Origin: Nitrosomonas sp. | GTDB lineage: Bacteria; Pseudomonadota; Gammaproteobacteria; Burkholderiales; Nitrosomonadaceae | Reading direction: 5' to 3' | DNA: 46,373 nucleotides | Assembly (NCBI GenBank): GCA_019745325.1 | Contig: JAIETK010000009.1 | Coordinates: 1 to 46,373, forward strand | Shown: positions 44,173 to 46,373 of the stretch, piece by piece | Layout of the letters: every line of letters starts with the position of its first letter | Numbering within the stretch: the first letter of the stretch is position 1 | The notes under the pieces: model-generated | Seen by the model: only the letters and a program-made list of their open reading frames with translations | The model's database searches: none | What the model was told of the DNA's origin: nothing | Made by a program: the position numbers and the translations under genes

Positions 44173-46373
44173 ATGACCGATAATCTGTTTGATGCTTTTC
44201 TATCGCATCACGGCACCGACAAACCTGCGGTGGAACGCATTGCCGCCGCGCTGCGCGAGCAAGGGCTGAGCTGTTTCCTCGATAAATGGGATATCGCGCC
44301 GGGCGATGAGTGGTTGCGTAATCTGGAGCAAGGACTGCGCAACAGCCGCTTTATCGTGATTTTCTTCGGACCGCACGGCATCGGCCCGTACCAGCAAGCG
44401 GAAGCCGACGCCGCATTGCGGCGGCAAATCCAGCAGCGCCAGCATTGCGTCATTCCGGTGCTGCTGCCGGGCGCGACGCCCGAGCACATCGCGCAGTGTT
44501 CGATGTTCCTGCAAGGCGTCAATGCGCTGAAATTTCATGACCTGGATGATCCATTGCCGTATCGTCTGCTCGTTGGATTATTGCGCGGCGAAGATCCCGA
44601 GCGCTTGCTTCAATTGATCCGCGCTGAAGCGCAAGCGCCCGCCGATTTGCTGCAAACCTTACAGTCCTGGCTGAGCGGCTTGTCTATCGGTTGGCAGGAC
44701 GGCGAATGCATCATCAGCGAAGGCCAGGGCCAGCGCTGCCTCAACATTCCCGATCTCAGCGCCAGCTTCAACGCCGCCAGCATCGAATACCTGCTGAGCT
44801 GGAAAAGCCGTTTGACCAGCCTGATCGGCCGCGAACAAGAACTGCAAACCTTGCACGCCTGGGCGGACGCGCCGCAACAGATCAGTTGCCGCTTGATCAC
44901 CGGCGAAGGCGGCACCGGCAAGACCCGGCTGGCGTTCGAGTTCGCCAGCCAATTGCGCGAAAGCAAAAGCTGGCAGGCGGGCGAAGCGCAAGGGCTGAGC
45001 GGCAACTGGTATACCGGCGGCGCGGGAACGTTAATCGTGATCGATTACCCGGAGCAACGCACGGACAAGGTGCGCGCATTGCTGGAAGCGCTCGCGCGCC
45101 AGCTGCTGACGTGTAAACTGCGCGTGTTACTGCTCGGGCGCAATGGCGATTTCCTGCAACAACTGACGCAAACCGCGCAGACCATCATTGCGCCCGGTTT
45201 CGAATTGACCGGCCTGGCCGATGGCGCAGACACCAACGCCAATGCCTGGCAATTGCTTCAGGAAGCGTGGCAGTCACTGCACCAGCGGCAACAACGCACC
45301 GTGCCGCCGCTGCCGCTCACGCCAGCCGCCTTTCATCAGTGGCAGCAGCGCCACGCCACGCACCGGCGCCCGCTGTTCGTGCTGGTGCTGGCCGTGCACT
45401 GCATGCAGCAACCCGGCGCGCACGAGCTGAACGCGCCGGAGATTCTGCGCGCCTTGGTGCAACAATACGAAATCAACCGTCTGGTCAAAGAAGCCAAGCG
45501 AATGCAGCTCGATCCGCATTGCCTGGTCATGCTGCGCGCGCTGGCCGCGATCGCCGGAAAATTACCCGCTGATGCGCTGCGGCAGTTGATCCAGGTCAGC
45601 GAGATGCTGCCGCTCGATATCCGCCTGCCCGCACTGAACCGGCTCAAACAAACCAGCCTGTGGTTCGATGGCGGCATTCCCGCGCTGCAACCCGACCTGC
45701 TCGCCGCCGATTTGCTGCACCACGCATTGACCGAAATCGCCGATGATCAGACTGGTGCATGGCAATACTGCGCGCTGGCTGCGGCGCCGGATCAATCGGA
45801 AGCCAGCTCCATGTTGGGGCGGCTGATACACGACGCGCAGTTCATTTTGCAACGAGTATGGCCACTGCAAGCGTTGATCGACTGGGTGGTTCAGGATGAC
45901 GAACGCAGTGCCAGCGTCAATGCGGCATTAGCCCGGAATAATCTGGAGCGTAGCCTGTTGCCGCTGGCTATCGCAACCGGGCAGAAAGCGGTGCAAACTT
46001 ACGAGCAACTCGCGCAAGCCAACTTTGCCGTGTACGGCGCGGTTCTGGCGAGTAGCCTCAACAACTGGTCGGTTGATCTGGCGGAAGACGGGCAGCGCGC
46101 AAAAGCGCTGGCAGCGATCGGCCGCGCGGTGGCGATCTGCGAGCAATTGGCGCAAGAAAACTTTGCCGCGCACGGCCCGGCTCTGGCAAGTAGCCTCAAC
46201 AACTGGTCGCTCCGTCTGGCGGAAGACGGGCAGCGCGCAAAAGCGCTGACAGCGATCGGCCGTGCGGTGGCGATCCACGAGCAGCTGGCGCAAGAAAACT
46301 TTGCCGTGTACGGCGCGGTTCTGGCGAGTAGCCTCAACAACTGGTCGGTTGATCTGGCGGAAGACGGGCAGCG
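44173..46373 (+). CDS. TIR-STAND NTPase-TPR protein (NLR-like immune sensor), truncated by window edge
   Basis: The frame is open from ATG 44173 to the right edge (733 codons, no stop), so the C-terminus is missing. Residues 1-125 are a TIR domain: FDAFLSHHGTDK, the BB-loop-like LDKWDIAPGDEW (37-47), then FFGPHGIGPYQQAEADAAL with E77 at the usual NADase glutamate position, and VIPVLLPGA. Residues about 230-450 hold a STAND-type ATPase: sensor-1-like GREQEL, Walker A GEGGTGKT (244-251) and Walker B LIVIDY (287-292). The end is a TPR array of 46-residue units. Such proteins act as phage sensors that deplete NAD when triggered. The ribosome site is weak. GC and codon use are richer than in neighbours, suggesting transfer. 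Confidence 0.88.
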   Translation, partial: MTDNLFDAFLSHHGTDKPAVERIAAALREQGLSCFLDKWDIAPGDEWLRNLEQGLRNSRFIVIFFGPHGIGPYQQAEADAALRRQIQQRQHCVIPVLLPGATPEHIAQCSMFLQGVNALKFHDLDDPLPYRLLVGLLRGEDPERLLQLIRAEAQAPADLLQTLQSWLSGLSIGWQDGECIISEGQGQRCLNIPDLSASFNAASIEYLLSWKSRLTSLIGREQELQTLHAWADAPQQISCRLITGEGGTGKTRLAFEFASQLRESKSWQAGEAQGLSGNWYTGGAGTLIVIDYPEQRTDKVRALLEALARQLLTCKLRVLLLGRNGDFLQQLTQTAQTIIAPGFELTGLADGADTNANAWQLLQEAWQSLHQRQQRTVPPLPLTPAAFHQWQQRHATHRRPLFVLVLAVHCMQQPGAHELNAPEILRALVQQYEINRLVKEAKRMQLDPHCLVMLRALAAIAGKLPADALRQLIQVSEMLPLDIRLPALNRLKQTSLWFDGGIPALQPDLLAADLLHHALTEIADDQTGAWQYCALAAAPDQSEASSMLGRLIHDAQFILQRVWPLQALIDWVVQDDERSASVNAALARNNLERSLLPLAIATGQKAVQTYEQLAQANFAVYGAVLASSLNNWSVDLAEDGQRAKALAAIGRAVAICEQLAQENFAAHGPALASSLNNWSLRLAEDGQRAKALTAIGRAVAIHEQLAQENFAVYGAVLASSLNNWSVDLAEDGQ
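46021..46373 (+). repeat. 138-bp in-frame tandem repeat coding TPR units
   Basis: Units begin at 46021, 46159 and 46297 (46 codons each); the third is cut by the window edge. Units 1 and 3 are identical over all 77 visible bases, while unit 2 differs at about nine. The unit contains LASSLNNWS and LAEDGQRAKAL, the two TPR helices. The array continues beyond the window. Confidence 0.85.

Noticed and set aside
46021..46373. Regular direct repeats that could be taken for a CRISPR array
   Set aside because: The 138-bp period is in frame, the whole unit is repeated with no unique spacers, and it codes for TPR helices.

Overview
The window looks like chromosome of a betaproteobacterium, most likely a Nitrosomonas-type ammonia oxidiser. 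This is inferred from the rpsF-priB-rpsR-rplI-dnaB order, the yceD-rpmF-plsX-fabHDG-acpP-fabF order, two PEP-CTERM proteins, a protoglobin, a GC content near 50% and the general look of the proteins. No marker gene proves the genus. No tRNA, rRNA, CRISPR array or intact insertion sequence was seen.

Layout, left to right. (1) 1-5640: a CheY-like receiver lacking its last quarter, a hotdog thioesterase, a small membrane protein, a 461-bp non-coding stretch with an orphan terminator, L-serine dehydratase, a flavin monooxygenase and the ribosome-rescue factor ArfB. (2) 5750-8836: the ribosomal/primosomal operon rpsF-priB-rpsR-rplI with a clear sigma-70 promoter and terminator, then dnaB. (3) 9001-16600: accessory genes. 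These are a CPBP membrane protease homologue, an unknown lipoprotein, a hybrid histidine kinase broken by an in-frame TGA and lacking its receiver aspartate, two overlapping D-Ala-D-Ala-ligase-like genes (one with a Tyr-to-Phe change in the omega loop), a family-2 glycosyltransferase and a protoglobin. (4) 16778-21682: a tightly packed minus-strand operon running from a periplasmic ankyrin protein through glycerophosphodiesterase and FAD glycerol-3-phosphate dehydrogenase to an FGGY kinase. (5) 21914-24181: PgeF, a ZIP metal transporter, a DUF4019 protein and a 151-bp MITE-like element with perfect 20-bp inverted ends. (6) 24179-34638: the fatty-acid/phospholipid cluster on the minus strand, ending in mltG and a three-domain GT2-GtrA-GT39 glycosyltransferase, with maf divergent. 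(7) 34751-41437: a CzcCBA heavy-metal efflux operon with a small His-rich secreted protein in front. (8) 41531-43861: two PEP-CTERM proteins flanking a YiiX-like papain-fold protein. (9) 44173-46373: a large, GC-rich open frame that runs off the right edge. It encodes a TIR domain, a STAND-type P-loop NTPase and a near-identical 138-bp TPR array, an architecture typical of NLR-like anti-phage immunity.

How the genes work together: the core blocks supply replication, translation and membrane-lipid synthesis. The glycerophosphodiester operon would feed lipid headgroup breakdown products back to dihydroxyacetone phosphate. The czc block exports divalent metals across both membranes. The most unusual items are the TIR-STAND-TPR gene, the Ddl-like pair, the broken kinase, and the MITE-like ends that sit exactly on gene stop codons.
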